64,000 nt of DNA from Pseudomonas oryzihabitans (GCF_006384975.1 NZ_CP021645.1:4616001-4680000), one strand, 5' to 3'. Positions 41,679 through 53,821 are shown, counted from the stretch's first letter. Translations and numbers: made by a program. The notes: a model not told the origin generated them from the letters alone.

Positions 41679-42968
41679 ATGGAGTACCACCTGAGCCTGT
41701 CGCGGCGGATCGTCATCGCCTTCGTGCTGATGACCTGCCTGGTCGGCGGCGTGTTTTCCCTGGGCATCGTCGCGGTGGTGCACACCGTCGAGGAGCGGCT
41801 GATTTCCACCGACCTGCGCAATGAGCTGGAGCGTATGGTGCAGCGCGACATGCGGCGGGGTGGCCAGCCGGTGCTGGATCCCGATATGCGCCTGTATTTC
41901 GTCCCCCTTGCCGAGGTGGCGCAATTACCCGACCACTTGCGTGACCTACCAGCAGGTTTCAGCGAAGTGGAGGAAGACCATCAGTATTTCTACGCCTATG
42001 TGGCCGAACTCGAGGGCAATCACTTCGTCCTGTTGCAGAACCAGAGCGATTTCGAAGCTCGGGAACGCCTGCTCTACAAGGTGGTGCTGGTCGGCTTCCT
42101 GAGCAGCGTGGCCCTGGCCTGGCTGTTGGGTTGGGCCCTGGCGCGGCGGGTGATCGCCCCGGTGGTGCGCCTGGCACGGCAGGTACGGCGGCGCGATCAG
42201 ATCCTGGATGTCACACCACCCCTGGCCCCCGACTATGCCAAGGACGAGGTGGGGGAATTGGCCGGGGCCTTCGACCACGCCTTCGATCGCCTGCGCGCCG
42301 TACTGGTGCGCGAGCGATTGTTCACCAGCGATGTCAGCCATGAGCTGCGTACGCCGCTGATGGTCATCAATTCGTCCTGCGAGCTGCTGGCCGCCATACC
42401 GGATCTACCGCCCCGGGCGCAGGGACCGCTGGAACGCATGACGCGCGCTGCGCGCGAGATGCAGGAGCTGGTCCAGACGTTCCTGGCGCTGGCTCGCAAC
42501 CAGGGTGACAGCGATACCCAGGCACCCCGGGCCACCCTGGCCGAGGTGGCCCGTCGGCAGACGGCGGAATGGCAGGCGGCGGTGGAGGCCAAGGGACTGC
42601 AATGGCGGCTGAGCGTGGCGCCGGAAGCTGACACCTACCTCTGGCACGAACCCTTCCTGCGCTCGGTGATGAGTAATCTGCTACGCAACGCGCTGCACTA
42701 TACCGAGCGTGGCTACATCGGCTTGCAGGTCGGCGCCCAGGGCTTCGTGGTGGAAGACAGCGGCGTGGGTATCCCGGCAGAGCAGCGCGAAGCCATGTTT
42801 CAGCCCTTCGTACGCGGCGCCGAAGGGCGTGGCGAAGGACTGGGACTTGGCCTGTCTTTGGTCAGACGAATCTGCCAGCTACAGGGGTGGAGCGTGGCTC
42901 TGGGTGACAGCGCGCTGGGCGGCTGCCGTTTCGAAATACGACTCGGCAGCGACAGGGTAGCGGATTAG
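41679..42968 (+). CDS. colS: Sensor histidine kinase ColS
   Basis: 429 residues from ATG 41679. TM1 is at about 11-33, a periplasmic part of about 100 residues, and TM2 at about 135-155. It then has HAMP, HisKA (FTSDVSHELRTPLMVINSSC, phospho-His near 222) and HATPase (VEDSGVGIPAEQREAMFQPF, GLGLGLSLVRRI). In the periplasm, His35 and Glu38 (HTVEE) and the ExxE motif EVEE at 96-99 match the metal-sensing residues reported for ColS of P. putida. It senses excess Zn or Fe. Confidence 0.92.
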   Translation: MEYHLSLSRRIVIAFVLMTCLVGGVFSLGIVAVVHTVEERLISTDLRNELERMVQRDMRRGGQPVLDPDMRLYFVPLAEVAQLPDHLRDLPAGFSEVEEDHQYFYAYVAELEGNHFVLLQNQSDFEARERLLYKVVLVGFLSSVALAWLLGWALARRVIAPVVRLARQVRRRDQILDVTPPLAPDYAKDEVGELAGAFDHAFDRLRAVLVRERLFTSDVSHELRTPLMVINSSCELLAAIPDLPPRAQGPLERMTRAAREMQELVQTFLALARNQGDSDTQAPRATLAEVARRQTAEWQAAVEAKGLQWRLSVAPEADTYLWHEPFLRSVMSNLLRNALHYTERGYIGLQVGAQGFVVEDSGVGIPAEQREAMFQPFVRGAEGRGEGLGLGLSLVRRICQLQGWSVALGDSALGGCRFEIRLGSDRVAD

Positions 42969-42970
42969 GA

Positions 42971-42985
42971 TTACAGAATTTTCAC
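42971..42985. promoter_or_regulatory. Possible ColR-binding element
   Basis: TTTTCAC at 42979-42985, about 75 bases before the methyltransferase, matches the conserved core reported for ColR sites as I recall it; the bases upstream do not match well. It is only a candidate. Confidence 0.3.
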
Positions 42986-43058
42986 AAAGGCTTGACCGGC
43001 GTTTGACAGCAGCCTGGGTAGGTTAACGGCACCTTCCTACCTTCCAGGAGCCGTCTCC

Positions 43059-43745
43059 GTGAAAGCGCCCATCGATTTGCCCTTTTCGCAAAAGTACGAC
43101 GCCGACCACGCTCGCCAATATTACCTCAAGCATCAGGACGGACTGGCGCGGCGCCTGTCCCACTGGCGTGACGAGCAACTAGCGCGCCAAGCGTTGAGCA
43201 TCGCCGGCCAACCCAATCTGGTGCTGGACCTGCCCAGCGGCGCCGGGCGTTTCTGGCCCCTGCTGGCGGAAAAGCGTAATCGCGTGATCATTGGCGCGGA
43301 CTACTCGGAAAACATGCTGGCCACCGCCTGCGCGCAGCAGCCCGCGGAGGTGGTAGCGCGGGTACGGCCGTTGCAAACGTCGGCTTTCGCTATCGACTTG
43401 TCTGACAATTCTGTAGATTGCATCTTCTGCATGCGTTTGCTCCACCACGTGGGCGAATCGGCGGATCGCCTGGCCCTGCTGCGGGAATTCCATCGGGTCA
43501 CCCAGGATAGCGTCATCCTGTCGCTCTGGGTGGATGGCAATTTCAAAGCCTGGCGCCGCCAAGCGCTGGAGCGCCGCCGCCAGGCCGAAGGCCGGGACCG
43601 CGGCGGTTACCAGAATCGATTCATCGTCGCGCGCAGCCAGTTCGAGGCAGAGGTCGCCGAAGCTGGTTTCGTCGTGGATCGGGCCCTGGATTTCCTGCCG
43701 GGCTACGCCATGTGGCGGGTATACGTCTTGCGCAAGGCCAATTAA
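43059..43745 (+). CDS. SAM-dependent methyltransferase of the ColRS-linked operon
   Basis: 228 residues from GTG 43059 behind CCAGGAG. The class I methyltransferase core is LVLDLPSGAGRFWPLLAEKR (motif I), IIGADYSENMLATA, VDCIFCMRLLHHV. It corresponds to the methyltransferase of the methyltransferase/wapQ operon downstream of colRS in Pseudomonas (PA4379). It is thought to modify LPS or envelope parts. Substrate not shown by sequence. Confidence 0.85.
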   Translation: MKAPIDLPFSQKYDADHARQYYLKHQDGLARRLSHWRDEQLARQALSIAGQPNLVLDLPSGAGRFWPLLAEKRNRVIIGADYSENMLATACAQQPAEVVARVRPLQTSAFAIDLSDNSVDCIFCMRLLHHVGESADRLALLREFHRVTQDSVILSLWVDGNFKAWRRQALERRRQAEGRDRGGYQNRFIVARSQFEAEVAEAGFVVDRALDFLPGYAMWRVYVLRKAN

Positions 43746-43771
43746 GCGTTCCAGAACAAGAGAGGCAGCCG

Positions 43772-44470
43772 ATGGGAGTCATGACTCAGGGCGACAAGGG
43801 TTTCGACCGTTGGTGGAACACCGCCGGTGATTGGGTGGAAGCGCCCAACGTTCGTCGCGGTGGGGAAAGTGGCGTCCAGCGCCTGCGGCTTCCCGACGGT
43901 ACCCTGGCCTACGTCAAGCGGCAGGTTGGGCACCTCTACCGCAGCCTGCGGCACCCACTGGGTCGCCCCACCGCCCTACGTGAGCGGGATGCCCTGTTGG
44001 CCCTGCGCGAACTGGGCATTCAGGTCCCGAAATTGCTGTTCTGCGATGCTCGGCAAGCTGACGGCGGCTGGCGCGCCTTGCTGGTAAGCGCCGCGCTGGA
44101 AGGGTATCAGGACCTCGATCAGTGGTACGCGGAAGGTGGTGGTAGCCAACTGAACGAGGCTGAACACGAACGTTTCCTGGCAACCCTCGCCGGTGTCCTG
44201 GCCCGGATGCACCGGCATCGTTGGCAGCACGGCTGCCTCTATCCCAAGCATATCTTCGTGGCCGAGCGGCAGGGCGCCGAGGGCAAGGAATTCGATGTGG
44301 CGTTGCTCGATCTGGAGAAATGCCGCCAACGAATATCGCTAGACACCGCCGCTCGTCGGGATATGCTGCAATTACGCCGCCATTCGTCGTGGAACGCTGC
44401 GCAATGGCGAACTCTGATCTACGTTTACCAACACGCGCTGGGGCGGAAGATCAGGGGCTTAGAATCATGA
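43772..44470 (+). CDS. LPS kinase of the InaA/WapQ type
   Basis: 232 residues from ATG 43772. The InaA/Kdo-kinase-like family shows LAYVKRQVGHLYRSLRHPLG (Lys in V-K-R), ERDALLALRELGIQVPKLLF, LARMHRHRWQHGCLYPKHIF with catalytic-loop-like HGCLYPKH, and VALLDLEKCR with the metal Asp. It probably phosphorylates an LPS core sugar. It follows the methyltransferase by 26 bases. The next small gene overlaps its stop. Confidence 0.85.
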   Translation: MGVMTQGDKGFDRWWNTAGDWVEAPNVRRGGESGVQRLRLPDGTLAYVKRQVGHLYRSLRHPLGRPTALRERDALLALRELGIQVPKLLFCDARQADGGWRALLVSAALEGYQDLDQWYAEGGGSQLNEAEHERFLATLAGVLARMHRHRWQHGCLYPKHIFVAERQGAEGKEFDVALLDLEKCRQRISLDTAARRDMLQLRRHSSWNAAQWRTLIYVYQHALGRKIRGLES

Positions 44471-44685
44471 CTTCACAAATTACTCGAGGTTTGCTGGTGG
44501 CGGCCTTCTGTGGGGTCACGACTCTGGCCTACGCGAGTTGGTTGCGTCCAGCGGCCGCCGTAGTGGGTAGCGAGGAACTCAGCTACTGCCAGACTCCGGT
44601 CTCGCGCAACCTGAGCACCTCCAACACCGGCAGCCACGACCTGCTGCTGTTCCTGTTCGGCATGACCCAGACCCATAACCGCTAA
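44467..44685 (+). CDS. Small exported protein coupled to the WapQ-like gene
   Basis: 72 residues. The ATG overlaps the kinase stop (ATGA), so it is translationally coupled. The N-terminal hydrophobic segment LLVAAFCGVTTLAYASWLRP is a signal peptide or single membrane helix. The rest (EELSYCQTPVSRNLSTSNTG, LLLFLFGMTQTHNR) has one Cys and a second hydrophobic patch. No family was recognised. Its place in the ColR-linked operon suggests an envelope role. Confidence 0.6.
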   Translation: MTSQITRGLLVAAFCGVTTLAYASWLRPAAAVVGSEELSYCQTPVSRNLSTSNTGSHDLLLFLFGMTQTHNR

Positions 44686-44734
44686 TCCCCAGGCGGCCAA
44701 GCTCCTTTCGCTTCCCAGGCAAGTTCGGCATGCT

Positions 44735-44752
44735 GTCGATTGACCAATCGAC
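44735..44752. promoter_or_regulatory. 18-base palindrome upstream of pncB
   Basis: GTCGATTG and CAATCGAC pair around AC, ending 14 bases before the pncB ATG. It could be an operator for NAD-salvage control or a short translational hairpin. No matching regulator family was recognised. Confidence 0.4.
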
Positions 44753-44766
44753 GCCGAGCCCCGCCA

Positions 44767-45969
44767 ATGATGGCCGATAGTTTCTCCGAGCAGGCCGTGC
44801 AGAGCCTGCTGGACACCGATTTCTACAAGCTCACCATGATGCAGGCCGTCCTGCACAACTATCCGAACGCGGAAGTCGAATGGACCTTTCGCTGCCGCAA
44901 CGATGAAGACCTGCGGCCCTATCATGCGGCCATCCAGGCCGAGATCGATGCCCTCGCCGACGTCGCCATCAGCGACAGTCAATTGGCCTTTCTCGAACGC
45001 ATCGCCTTCATCACCCCCGATTTCATTCGCTTCCTGCGGCTGTTCCGCTTCAATCCTTCCTATGTGTTCCTCGGTGAGGAAGAAGGCCGCTTCACCTTGA
45101 CCCTGAAGGGGCCCTGGCTCCACCTCATCCTGTTCGAGGTGCCGATCCTGGCGTTGATCAGCGAGGTGCGCAATCGCCAGCGTCATGCCGATCTGCCGTT
45201 GCAGGTGGCCCGCGATCAGCTCTATCGCAAATTCGACTGGCTGGCGGCTGCTGCGGGTGCCGACGAGCTGGCCGAATTCAAGATGGCCGATTTCGGTACG
45301 CGCCGCCGCTTCTCCTATGGTGTGCAGGAGATGGTGGTGCGCAGCCTGAAGGACGATTTTCCCGGCCGCTTCGTCGGCACCAGCAACGTCCATCTGGCGT
45401 GGAAGCTGGATGTCGCGCCCCTGGGCACCATGGCCCACGAATGGCTGATGGCGCACCAGCAACTGGGGCCGCGGCTGATCGACAGCCAGATCGCTGCGCT
45501 CGACTGCTGGGTGCGCGAGTACCGCGGCCAGCTCGGTATCGCCCTGACTGACACCATCACCATGAATGCCTTCCTGCGCGATTTCGATCTCTACTTCGCC
45601 AAGCTGTTCGACGGCCTGCGCCATGACAGTGGCGATCCCCTGCAATGGGCGGAAAAGGCCATCGCCCATTATCAGCAGCTGGGTATAGATCCCCTGACCA
45701 AGACCCTGGTGTTCTCCGACTCCCTGAATCTGGAAAAGGCGCTCGCCCTGTTCCGCGCGCTGCGTGAGCGGATCAACGTGAGCTTTGGCATCGGCACCCA
45801 TTTCACCTGTGACATCCCCGGAGTGCAGCCGATGAACATGGTGCTCAAGATGAGTCGCTGCAACGGCCAGCCGGTGGCCAAGATCTCCGACGCGCCGGGC
45901 AAGGCCCAGGGTGGCGAGCCGGACTTCCTGCATTATCTGAGGCACGTCTTCCAGGTCGACGGCGCCTAG
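44767..45969 (+). CDS. pncB: Nicotinate phosphoribosyltransferase
   Basis: 400 residues from the first of two adjacent ATGs at 44767. Family features: [84 protein letters not shown]. It converts nicotinate and PRPP to NaMN in NAD salvage. The length fits the bacterial PncB. It converges on selO, with a decayed MITE end between them. Confidence 0.95.
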   Translation: MMADSFSEQAVQSLLDTDFYKLTMMQAVLHNYPNAEVEWTFRCRNDEDLRPYHAAIQAEIDALADVAISDSQLAFLERIAFITPDFIRFLRLFRFNPSYVFLGEEEGRFTLTLKGPWLHLILFEVPILALISEVRNRQRHADLPLQVARDQLYRKFDWLAAAAGADELAEFKMADFGTRRRFSYGVQEMVVRSLKDDFPGRFVGTSNVHLAWKLDVAPLGTMAHEWLMAHQQLGPRLIDSQIAALDCWVREYRGQLGIALTDTITMNAFLRDFDLYFAKLFDGLRHDSGDPLQWAEKAIAHYQQLGIDPLTKTLVFSDSLNLEKALALFRALRERINVSFGIGTHFTCDIPGVQPMNMVLKMSRCNGQPVAKISDAPGKAQGGEPDFLHYLRHVFQVDGA

Positions 45970-45979
45970 ATCGCAGTCA

Positions 45980-46010
45980 GGCCGACGCGCGGCAGATTAC
46001 CGACCGGCTC
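45980..46010. repeat. Decayed MITE end between pncB and selO
   Basis: GGCCGACGCGCGGCAGATTA and the following CCGACCGGCTC match the right end of the MITE at 47632-47662 in 27 of 31 positions by eye. The copy stops exactly at the selO stop codon. The other end was not found. Confidence 0.55.
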
Positions 46011-47662
<1,652 letters not shown>

Positions 47663-47672
47663 GTAGCGGCCG

Positions 47673-50600
47673 TCAGGCCTTGGTCGGCTTGGGATCCTCG
47701 GCCTCCTGCTGGGCATCCCCTTCAGGTAGGAGGGACTTTTTGCCCAGTTGTTTCTCCGCTCCGTGGCGATTCTTCAGGGTGATCTCCATTTGCGGTGTCG
47801 ACAGCAGGTTGATGCCGGCGTCGCGCAGCAACTGATCGATCCGCCGAATCAGCTCGTCGGTGGCGGCGCTGCGGTCACCCAGTTCGCGCACATAGATGCG
47901 CAGTTCATGGTCCAGGGTGCTGGCACCGTAATGGATGATGTACAGCGAGGGCTCGGGATCGTGCAGGACCCGCGGATTTTCCTTCACCGCCTGCATGATC
48001 AGCCGCTGCGCCTCGGCCAGGTCGCTGCCGCGGTTGATGCCCAGGCTCAGCACGATGCGGGTGACGGTATCGGTCAGCGTCCAGTTGATCAGCTGGCTGG
48101 TGACGAAGGTCTTGTTCGGCACTACCACCGACTTGCGGTCGGCATCGGTAATGTGGGTGGCGCGGATACGGATCTTGTTGACCGTGCCGGTCACGTTGCC
48201 GATGGTGATCAGATCGCCGACGCGCACCGGGCGCTCGAAAAGGATGATCAGGCCGGAGATGAAGTTACCGAAGATCTCCTGCAGACCGAAACCCAGACCG
48301 ACGGAGAGGGCGGTGGCCAACCATTGCAGCTTGTCCCAGCTCACCCCGAGCGTCGCCAGGGTGGTGACGGCGCCGAAGCCGACGATGACGTAGGACAGCA
48401 GGGTGGTGGTGGCGTAGGCGCTGCCCTGGGCGAGGTTCATGCGCGACAGCACCAGCACCTCCAGCAGACCGGGCAGGTTGCGCGCCAGGGCGACGGTGAG
48501 ACCGGCGATGACCAGGGCGATGATGAATACCCGCAGCGTCAGGGGTACCTCGGTGGCGGTAGCGCCGGTGCCGCTGGTGTATTGGTAGAGGGTGACGTTG
48601 TCCAGGTAGGAGAACACCGCTACCACGTCGGCCCAGACCAGATAGAGCACGCCGAGGAAGGCCAGTAGCAGGGTCAGGCGCAACAGCCGGGAGGACTGCT
48701 GGTTGACCTGCTCCATATCCAGGACCGGCTCCTGCACCACCTCGACGCCCTCGGCGTCTTCCTGCTGCGCCTGGCGCTTCTGCAGGGCGCGCTGGTAGGC
48801 CAGGCGCCGGGCCGCCACGCTCAGGCCACGGGCCAGGGTGGCCTCGAGGATGATCCAGGCCATCAGCACATAGAGGGTATCCACCAGCCGGTCGGTGAGC
48901 TTGAGCGCGGTGTAGTAGTAGCCGAACAGCACGGCGCAGAACAGCACGGCCGGGATGGCGGTGATCATCAGGCCGAGCAGCAGGCGGAAGAACGGAAGGC
49001 GTTCCCGGGCACTGGCGTTGAGCAGGGAGCGCCCCAGCATCCAGGCCAGGCTGGCATAGGCGACCAACACGATGAGGATGCCCAGAACGTCGTCGGCGAG
49101 ACCGGCCAGCTGGCGTTCGGCGATGGCTACCACCGCCATCAGCGCCAGGGCCAGCAGCCCCACGCGACGTACCAGCCGACGCAGCGACTGCGCCTGGGGG
49201 CGAGCCCAGCGGAAGTGGGTCTCGGCCACGCCACCGGAGGACAGCAGGCGGTACACCGTGTAGAACACCAGCCAACCGGCGGCGATTTCCAGCAGCGCCG
49301 CACCGATGGCGGCGTTGACGCCGCGCTCGTCGCCTTCCAGGGCCACACCGCCCAGCCAGAGCACCAGGCTCGCGGGCAGGCCCAGCAGGATGGTGAGCAG
49401 GATGGCCTGAGGCGTGTGCAACTGGCTATCGCGCTGGTGGTGGCCGATATCCCGGTTGAGCTTGGCCAGGCGGGCATGGATACGCGGCCGCTGCCAGATC
49501 AGGGTGGCGAAGGCGAGCACCAGTGGCAGCAGCAACAGGGGCCGATCGGCGAGACCTACATAGAGCTCATGGAGGCTGGCCCCCCAGGGCACGTCGCGCA
49601 ACTGCTGCAGCAGCTTGCCGGGCGCGCTCTTCAACCAGTTCCAGTCCAGCGGCTTGTTGCTGGGAATCCAGAACATCTGCTCGTCGAGGGTGCCGCGCAG
49701 GTTGGTCACGGTCGTCTGCAACTGGCGTTGGTTGAGTTGCAGGTCGATGGATTCGCTGAGCAGGGCGTTGAGCTCGGTGTTCAACTTGTCCTGTAGGTCG
49801 GCGCGGGTCTTGAGCAGGTCCAGCAATTGCTGGCGGAGTTGCGGCGTGGCCTTTTCCGGCGGCTGCTGGGCCAGCAGATTGTCGACATAGGCATTCGGAT
49901 TGGCGATCTGGGCCCGCTGCTGGTTCAACTCGAACTGATAGAGACGTAGATCGGCGATGTCGTCGGTCAGGTCCTTGTTCACTTTGACCGAAGGCAGGGC
50001 CGCCCGCTGCTGGTAGAGCAGCTTGGAGAGCAGGACGCTACCCTTGAGTACACCGATCTGCTGATCCATGGTCTCGCTGGTCTGCTTGAGCTGGTCCAGC
50101 TGCTGGCGCGCCTCGAGATTGCGGCGGTTGAGGTCGTTGAGCCGATCCGTCGCCCGCAGCAGGTAGTCGGACAGTTGCAGGTTGGCCTTGGTCTCCTGGG
50201 ACAGCACGTCATCGCCGGCGCTCTTCTCCGATTCGCGCGAGGCTTCGGCCAGAGTCTTCTCGGACTGCTGGCGACGCATGCCGCTGATCAGGGTCTGCAG
50301 GTCCAGGGTTTCCTGCTCGTAGCGCTTGACCTGCTCGGTATAGAGTTCGCGGCGGGCCGAGCCCAGGTCCTGCAGGACGCTGTTGCTGGCCAATTCCTGG
50401 CGCAGCAGCTGGATCTGGGCGGTGTCGGCGGCCTGCTCGGCGAGCAACTGGTTGCGTCGCTCGCTGGTGAGCGGCTTGGTGTTCTCACGACCGCTCTTGA
50501 GCAGGTCGGCGATCTGCTGCAGACGGGTCTGCAGGTTGGCGATGTCCACCTGGGCACGCTCGGGGCGGGTCTGGGCGTTGATCACCAGGCTGTTGGCGGC

Positions 50601-51017
50601 GTTGAGGTCGTCCTGCACGTTGTTGAGCGCAAGGCCGGTCTCGCTCAGCCGCTGCTCCAGGGCCTGGGGCGTGGCGCCGGCATAGCGCTGCGCCGCCGGC
50701 TTGACCGGCTCGGCGCGCAGCCGTGCCAGTTGCCGCTGGGCGTCCTTGGTCTGCTGCGGCGCCTGGGCCACCTGTTGGCGCAGGTCGTCCAGCTGCTTGA
50801 GGTATTGGTCACGCTGATCGAGCAGCTTGAGCGTCTGCTGCAGGCTCTCCTGGGCGGCGGCCTGCTCGGCGGCAGGCAGCTTGCGATTGGCCAGGTCGGA
50901 GAGACTCTGCTGGACCTGCTGCGCATCGGGCGGTCCGAAGTCCTGGGCGACGGCGGGAAGGGTGAACAGGCAGCCGCAGAGGGCGACAGCACCAAGCAGG
51001 GCGGACAGGCGAGACAT
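47673..51017 (-). CDS. mscK: Potassium-dependent mechanosensitive channel MscK (KefA)
   Basis: 1114 residues, near E. coli MscK (1120). A signal peptide (ALLGAVALCGCLFTLPAVAQ) precedes a large periplasmic coiled-coil region (about 25-480, many Gln/Leu). About ten membrane helices (490-890) come next, then the MscS core (QWLATALSVGLGFGLQEIFG, NFISGLIILFERPVRVGDLI, VVPNKTFVTSQLINWTL) and a charged C-terminus. It gates under membrane tension with K+ sensitivity. It precedes the MITE and selO in the same direction. Confidence 0.95.
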   Translation of the reverse strand: MSRLSALLGAVALCGCLFTLPAVAQDFGPPDAQQVQQSLSDLANRKLPAAEQAAAQESLQQTLKLLDQRDQYLKQLDDLRQQVAQAPQQTKDAQRQLARLRAEPVKPAAQRYAGATPQALEQRLSETGLALNNVQDDLNAANSLVINAQTRPERAQVDIANLQTRLQQIADLLKSGRENTKPLTSERRNQLLAEQAADTAQIQLLRQELASNSVLQDLGSARRELYTEQVKRYEQETLDLQTLISGMRRQQSEKTLAEASRESEKSAGDDVLSQETKANLQLSDYLLRATDRLNDLNRRNLEARQQLDQLKQTSETMDQQIGVLKGSVLLSKLLYQQRAALPSVKVNKDLTDDIADLRLYQFELNQQRAQIANPNAYVDNLLAQQPPEKATPQLRQQLLDLLKTRADLQDKLNTELNALLSESIDLQLNQRQLQTTVTNLRGTLDEQMFWIPSNKPLDWNWLKSAPGKLLQQLRDVPWGASLHELYVGLADRPLLLLPLVLAFATLIWQRPRIHARLAKLNRDIGHHQRDSQLHTPQAILLTILLGLPASLVLWLGGVALEGDERGVNAAIGAALLEIAAGWLVFYTVYRLLSSGGVAETHFRWARPQAQSLRRLVRRVGLLALALMAVVAIAERQLAGLADDVLGILIVLVAYASLAWMLGRSLLNASARERLPFFRLLLGLMITAIPAVLFCAVLFGYYYTALKLTDRLVDTLYVLMAWIILEATLARGLSVAARRLAYQRALQKRQAQQEDAEGVEVVQEPVLDMEQVNQQSSRLLRLTLLLAFLGVLYLVWADVVAVFSYLDNVTLYQYTSGTGATATEVPLTLRVFIIALVIAGLTVALARNLPGLLEVLVLSRMNLAQGSAYATTTLLSYVIVGFGAVTTLATLGVSWDKLQWLATALSVGLGFGLQEIFGNFISGLIILFERPVRVGDLITIGNVTGTVNKIRIRATHITDADRKSVVVPNKTFVTSQLINWTLTDTVTRIVLSLGINRGSDLAEAQRLIMQAVKENPRVLHDPEPSLYIIHYGASTLDHELRIYVRELGDRSAATDELIRRIDQLLRDAGINLLSTPQMEITLKNRHGAEKQLGKKSLLPEGDAQQEAEDPKPTKA

Positions 51018-51115
51018 ACGGCAGGCGTCGGGCAGTGGAAAGGCGCGAGGTTAAAGCCAGGCTGCCCGGGGTGCAAGGCAGGGCCGTCCAAGCCGCGAAC
51101 CCGGTCCGTCGTCTC

Positions 51116-52855
51116 CTATAGAAAGAGCGCGGGTCCGCTGCTGCTGCCTTCGGGAAACTTCACCCCCACCTTGCGCACGCGCTGGTTCTCGATGGCGGCC
51201 ACGATCCATACCAGGCCGTTCCACTCCACCAGGTCGCCGACGATGGGTTCGCCACCGATTTCGTGGGTGATGAAGGTGCCGAGTCGCTGGTTGCCGTCCA
51301 CATTGCCCAGTTGCAGGCCGTACAGGGCCGCGACGGCGCTGAGTTCGGCATCGGCTTCCAGGACGAAGTCGCCAAAGAATCTCTGGGTCTGCTGCGGTGC
51401 CTGGCTGAACAGCCGGCCCAGGGCGGGCAGGTCGTGCTCATGGCCGACTACGCAGAGGATGTCGCCGGCTTCCAGGGTGGTACTGCCCGAAGGGTGCAGC
51501 AGGGTCTCGCCACGGAACAGCGCGGCGATGCGGGTACCCTCGGGCATCTTCAGTTCGCGTAGCGCCGCGCCGATGCACCATTTCTCGGCGCCCAGGCGAT
51601 AGATGAACAGCTCCCACTCGCTGGTGGGGTGCACCTGCAGGCCGGCGCGGGAGAAGGGCGCCGGCTCCGGGGGGACGGTCACCTTCAGCAGCTTGGCCGC
51701 TAGCGGCAGGCTGGAGCCCTGTACCAGCAGCGACACCAGCACGATGAAGAAGGCTACGTTGAAGAACAGCTGCGCCTGGGGCAGACCGGCCATCATCGGG
51801 AACACCGCGAGGATGATGGGCACGGCGCCGCGCAGGCCGACCCAGGCGATGAAGGCCTTCTCACGGTCGTGGAAGGCGCGGAAGGGCAGCAGGCCAATGG
51901 CCACCGACAGCGGGCGGGCCACCAGGATCATCCATAGCGCCAAACCCAGGGCGGGCAGGGCGATGGGCAGCAGGTTATGCGGCTCCACCAGCAGGCCCAG
52001 CACCAGGAACATGCCGATCTGCGCCAGCCAGGCCATGCCGTCGAGCATGTGCAGCATGCTGTGCCGGCTGCGAATCGGCCGGTTGCCCAGCAGCAGGCCA
52101 GCCAGGTACACGGCGAGGATGCCGCTGCCGTGGGCGGCGTTGGTCAGGGCGAAGATCAGCAGGCCGCCGCTGATGGCCAGTAGCGGATAGAGGCCGTCGG
52201 CCAGGTGGATACGGTTGATCAGTTGCAGCAGCAGCCAGCCGCCGCCCAGGCCGATGATGCCGCCGATGGCGAATTCACTGACGAAGTGACCGAGCAAGCT
52301 CCAGGTGAAACCGGTCTGGCCGCTGGCGAGCATCTCGATGAGGGTGACGGTGAGGAACACCGCCATGGGATCGTTGCTGCCCGACTCGATCTCCAGGCTG
52401 GCGGTGACCCGTTCGTTGAGGCCGCGGCCACCGAGCAGGGAGAATACCGCAGCGGCATCGGTGGAGCCGACGATGGCGCCGATCAGCAGGCCTTGCAGCA
52501 GGCTGAGATTGAACAGCCAGGCCGCGGCGAGGCCAGTCAGGCCGGTGGTGATCATCACCCCCACGGTGGCCAGCGACAAGGCCGGCCAGAGTGCCACCCG
52601 GAAACTCGACACCCGGGTGCGCATGCCGCCGTCTAGCAGGATCACCGCCAGGGCCAGGTTGCCGACCAGGTAGGCCATCGGATAGTTGTCGAAGGCGATG
52701 TGCCCGGGTCCGTCGACCCCGGCGAACATGCCGACCACCAAGAAGATCACCAGGATCGGGATGCCGATCCGCGAGGAAATCGAGCTGACCAGAATCGACA
52801 GGCCGATCAGCACCGCACCGATCAAGAACAAGCTGTTGATGGTGACGGCGTCCAA
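51116..52855 (-). CDS. nhaP2: K+/H+ antiporter, NhaP2/CvrA type
   Basis: 579 residues (E. coli CvrA 578). The N-terminal 390 residues carry 12 or so membrane helices of the CPA1 family ([60 protein letters not shown] with the conserved ESGSNDP). A TrkA-C-like domain follows ([20 protein letters not shown]), then a CorC/HlyC-type end ([20 protein letters not shown]). It is possibly in the same unit as mscK, 98 bases upstream of it, so two osmotic/K+ systems sit together. Confidence 0.93.
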   Translation of the reverse strand: MDAVTINSLFLIGAVLIGLSILVSSISSRIGIPILVIFLVVGMFAGVDGPGHIAFDNYPMAYLVGNLALAVILLDGGMRTRVSSFRVALWPALSLATVGVMITTGLTGLAAAWLFNLSLLQGLLIGAIVGSTDAAAVFSLLGGRGLNERVTASLEIESGSNDPMAVFLTVTLIEMLASGQTGFTWSLLGHFVSEFAIGGIIGLGGGWLLLQLINRIHLADGLYPLLAISGGLLIFALTNAAHGSGILAVYLAGLLLGNRPIRSRHSMLHMLDGMAWLAQIGMFLVLGLLVEPHNLLPIALPALGLALWMILVARPLSVAIGLLPFRAFHDREKAFIAWVGLRGAVPIILAVFPMMAGLPQAQLFFNVAFFIVLVSLLVQGSSLPLAAKLLKVTVPPEPAPFSRAGLQVHPTSEWELFIYRLGAEKWCIGAALRELKMPEGTRIAALFRGETLLHPSGSTTLEAGDILCVVGHEHDLPALGRLFSQAPQQTQRFFGDFVLEADAELSAVAALYGLQLGNVDGNQRLGTFITHEIGGEPIVGDLVEWNGLVWIVAAIENQRVRKVGVKFPEGSSSGPALFL

Positions 52856-52984
52856 GCGCGACTCCTATGGCAAAGGATTGAAGAACCTGGGGATTTAACC
52901 CGCTGGGCGGCCGGGGTGTCAAAGCGCAGCGCCGCTGGCGGTGGAGGAAGACGGTACACTGTAGGGCTGACGCTGGAGTATCCC

Positions 52985-53821
52985 ATGAATTACCGACACG
53001 CCTTCCACGCCGGCAACCACGCCGACGTCTTCAAGCACGCCACCCTGCTGCGCCTGGCCGCCTTGCTGGCGCGCAAGGAAGCCCCCTTTGTCTATCTGGA
53101 CAGTCATTCCGGTGTCGGTCGCTACGACCTGGCCGGCGACCAGGCCAGCCGTACCGACGAATGGCGCGAGGGTATCGGCCGGCTCTGGGGGTTGGAAAAC
53201 GCGCCCGCGGCCTTTGCCGGCTACCGCGAGGCGGTGGCGGCGCTCAATCCCGACGGTGCCCTGCGTTACTACCCCGGCTCGCCCGAATTGATGCGCCAGG
53301 CCCTGCGACCCCAGGACCGGTTGCTGCTCAACGAGCTGCATCCCGAAGACGGGCGGTTGCTCAAGGAGAACATGGCGGGCGATCGTCGCGTGGCGGTGCA
53401 CCAGAAGGACGGCTGGTTGTTGCCGCGCGCGCTGCTGCCGGTGAACGAGCGACGGGCCCTGCTGCTGATCGATCCGCCCTTCGAGAAGGCCGACGAGCTG
53501 GAGCGTTGCGTCAAGGCGGTGCAGGAGGCCATCGGCCGCATGCGCCAGACGGTGATCGCCCTCTGGTATCCGATCAAGGATCGTCGCCAGCTCAAGCGCT
53601 TCTATGCCGGGCTGCAGGGCAGTGGCGCACCCAAGCTGTTGCAGGCGGAATTGCTGATCCGTGCGGCGGATGATCCCGGTCGTCTCAATGGCTCCGGCCT
53701 CGCCATCGTCAATCCGCCCTGGGGGCTGGAGGAAGAGCTGCGCGAGCTGCTGCCCTGGTTGGCCGCGCACCTGGCTCAGGGCGAAGGTAGCTGGCAGTTG
53801 GATTGGTTGATTGCGGAATAG
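52985..53821 (+). CDS. rlmJ: 23S rRNA (adenine2030-N6)-methyltransferase
   Basis: 278 residues from ATG 52985: MNYRHAFHAGNHADVFKHAT, YLDSHSGVGRYDL, RPQDRLLLNELHPEDGRLL, then LLLIDPPFEKADELERCVKA with the DPPF catalytic motif. It methylates A2030 in 23S rRNA. It is divergent from nhaP2. REP-like repeats follow its stop. Confidence 0.93.
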   Translation: MNYRHAFHAGNHADVFKHATLLRLAALLARKEAPFVYLDSHSGVGRYDLAGDQASRTDEWREGIGRLWGLENAPAAFAGYREAVAALNPDGALRYYPGSPELMRQALRPQDRLLLNELHPEDGRLLKENMAGDRRVAVHQKDGWLLPRALLPVNERRALLLIDPPFEKADELERCVKAVQEAIGRMRQTVIALWYPIKDRRQLKRFYAGLQGSGAPKLLQAELLIRAADDPGRLNGSGLAIVNPPWGLEEELRELLPWLAAHLAQGEGSWQLDWLIAE

